This document shows, piece by piece, positions 5,281 to 6,230 of a DNA stretch of 6,230 nt. The notes under the pieces are model-generated. The model had not been told where the DNA came from and made no database searches. It was given only the letters and a program-made list of their open reading frames with translations. The stretch spans positions 1 to 6,230 of the forward strand of contig CAUJEQ010000108.1 of assembly GCA_963169135.1 (NCBI GenBank). The letters run 5' to 3'. Each line of letters opens with the position of its first letter. Within the stretch, counting starts at the first letter, position 1. Source of the DNA: Chloroflexota bacterium. Lineage in GTDB: Bacteria; Chloroflexota; Dehalococcoidia; Tepidiformales; Tepidiformaceae. The position numbers were made by a program, and so were the translations under genes.

Positions 5281-6180
5281 GTGCCTGAACGGCCGACACC
5301 GCACGTTCACGCGAATTTGGGCGATAACTTACTTGACTCAGTAGACAGAGGTTCCGAGACTGAGGCTTATCAACTCCGGAGCCTACTGGACATGCTGAGG
5401 TTCTACGCCACGTCATTCAGTGCCTCTATCGCTGCACTTCAACGAGCCGGTGCTACGTTAGTTCTGGCTGATGACTGGCCCGACGACGTTCTGCGGCGCA
5501 CCCTCAAGGCCGATTTGGCCGAAGGGACGAGCCACTTCGATGAACTTCCGCTCTCAGTCATCATCCAGGATCAGATCAAGCGGCTACTGAAACGGGTCAA
5601 CGATGAAGACGAACCGTTTGATCGCAGCACCTATCACGCGCTCGTGACCGAGGTTTACAACAACGTCCTCAGGGATCTCTCGCAGGCTTGGTTTCTTATG
5701 ATTCCGGCCTCGCGACGGAACCTGTACCAGCAGTATTACCCGCCCTTTGGTGAAGGTGTGGCCGAGCAATTTCCCGATCAGGCCAAGGACATGGCGGCGG
5801 CGGCGCGGTGCATTGCGTTGGACGAATGGACTGCCGCTGTATTCCACCTCATGCGAGTCCTCGAAGGGGGTATTCACGAGCTAGCAGCCTGGCTCTCGGT
5901 GACCCTCGCGAAGGGGGCCGGGGAGCAGTGGAAAAACGCGCTAGACCAGATAGAGAAGGCCTTGCGTGAAGTGGAACAGCAGCCAGCCAGTCCTCGAAAG
6001 TCCGCAGACCTAACCTTCTATTCCGGCGTCGTGGCGCAATTTCGGTGGTTCAAGGACGCGTGGCGGAACCACGTTTCCCACGCGCGAACGCACTACGACG
6101 AACGCGAAGCCTTGGAAGTCTGGAACCACGTCCGACCGTTCATGCAGCAGCTTGCCGAACACAAGGCGGGGCTGTCATGA
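5281..6180 (+). CDS. HEPN-like domain protein, putative toxin or defence ribonuclease
   Basis: A 299-residue protein, helical throughout, with no signal peptide or membrane segment. The C-terminal part (about 165-295) resembles HEPN proteins: AAAARCIALDEWTAAVFHLM with RVLEGG after it, then a long helix (WKNALDQIEKALREVE), then WRNHVSHARTHYDEREALEV and a closing VRPFMQQLA helix. RNHVSH (262-267) fits the HEPN R-x4-H motif, with the usual polar Asn after Arg; in active members this Arg and His cleave RNA. The N-terminal part (about 38-160) is helical and unrecognised. The start is uncertain: GTG at 5281 gives the longest form and lies only 29 bases from the divergent HDOD start, while ATG at 5392 has GGAG (5378-5381) ten bases upstream and begins MLRFYATSF, where the conserved-looking part starts. 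The stop overlaps the next gene by ATGA. G+C is lower than in the neighbours (32 of 60 at 5401-5460). The HEPN call rests on motif recognition only. Confidence 0.65.
   Translation: MPERPTPHVHANLGDNLLDSVDRGSETEAYQLRSLLDMLRFYATSFSASIAALQRAGATLVLADDWPDDVLRRTLKADLAEGTSHFDELPLSVIIQDQIKRLLKRVNDEDEPFDRSTYHALVTEVYNNVLRDLSQAWFLMIPASRRNLYQQYYPPFGEGVAEQFPDQAKDMAAAARCIALDEWTAAVFHLMRVLEGGIHELAAWLSVTLAKGAGEQWKNALDQIEKALREVEQQPASPRKSADLTFYSGVVAQFRWFKDAWRNHVSHARTHYDEREALEVWNHVRPFMQQLAEHKAGLS
5333..5338 (+). promoter_or_regulatory. Possible -35 box for the HEPN gene
   Basis: TTGACT matches five of six bases of TTGACA, 54 bases upstream of the ATG at 5392. No good -10 box lies at 16-18 bases (the best is GAGACT, three of six). 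If real, transcription would begin downstream of 5281 and the ATG at 5392 would be the true start. Confidence 0.18.
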
Positions 6181-6230
6181 CTCCGGCTCAGGTTTCTCTC
6201 GGATCTTTTCCTTTGGCACGTTGGCTAGCT
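6177..6230 (+). CDS. Start of a gene coupled to the HEPN gene (3' truncated)
   Basis: An ATG at 6177-6179 overlaps the HEPN stop as ATGA, and the frame stays open for 18 codons to the window end (MTPAQVSLGSFPLARWLA). AAGG (6163-6166) about ten bases upstream and the purine run through 6171 could act as a ribosome site. The four-base overlap is typical of co-translated partners in toxin-antitoxin and defence operons, as with the antitoxin-toxin pair at 1064-1067 in this window. Too little is visible to assign a family. Confidence 0.5.
   Translation, partial: MTPAQVSLGSFPLARWLA

Noticed and set aside
4559..5344. Plus-strand open frame of 261 residues opposite the HDOD gene
   Set aside because: It is antisense to a gene with all HDOD motifs, and its translation shows no recognisable domain.
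5252..5416. N-terminal extension of the HDOD protein up to 5416
   Set aside because: The extra 55 residues precede the domain, overlap the divergent HEPN gene and look non-coding; the ATG at 5251 fits the domain start.
1..6230. CRISPR arrays, tRNA or rRNA genes, insertion sequences
   Set aside because: No regularly spaced repeats, no cloverleaf or rRNA-like stretch, and no transposase or terminal inverted repeats were seen on either strand.

Overview
The window is chromosomal-looking DNA from a high-G+C bacterium. The divergent CapA-like protein, the HDOD protein and a stand-alone MoaD/ThiS-like protein together make Chloroflexota a reasonable guess, but nothing here (no rRNA, no marker gene) proves it. 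By eye the central genes are very G+C rich. The genes at both flanks (about 387-1444 and 5281-6230) are visibly less so, for example 30 of 60 G+C at 961-1020 and 32 of 60 at 5401-5460, against 41 of 60 at 4861-4920.

Layout, left to right. (1) 2-241, +: the charged C-terminal tail of a protein that begins outside the window. (2) 387-1444, +: a two-gene toxin-antitoxin operon of the VapBC45 type, a DUF433 antitoxin and a PIN-like toxin joined by an ATGA overlap. (3) 1505-1744, +: a 79-residue MoaD/ThiS-like beta-grasp protein ending in Gly-Gly, with no activating enzyme beside it. (4) 1874-2293, +: an unrecognised 139-residue soluble protein. (5) 2294-2518: a convergent gap holding two perfect 8-bp hairpins with nearly the same stem, differing by one compensated base pair. 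(6) 2519-4339, -: a membrane-anchored protein fusing a PstS-like binding domain to a divergent CapA-type metallophosphatase domain. (7) 4385-5251, -: an HDOD signalling protein, whose start codon lies in a perfect 12-bp palindrome. (8) 5281-6180, +: an all-helical protein with a C-terminal HEPN-like domain (RNHVSH, an R-x4-H motif). (9) 6177-6230, +: the first 18 codons of a gene overlapping the HEPN gene by ATGA and cut by the window end.

How they may work together: the VapBC45 pair should be a self-regulated toxin-antitoxin module. The HEPN gene and its coupled partner have the architecture of a second toxin-antitoxin or defence pair, but the partner cannot be identified from 18 codons. The HDOD and capA-like genes run in the same direction 45 bases apart and may be co-transcribed. 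The best candidates for something undescribed are the HEPN gene with its truncated partner, the PstS-CapA fusion with an altered metal site, and the twin compensated hairpins.
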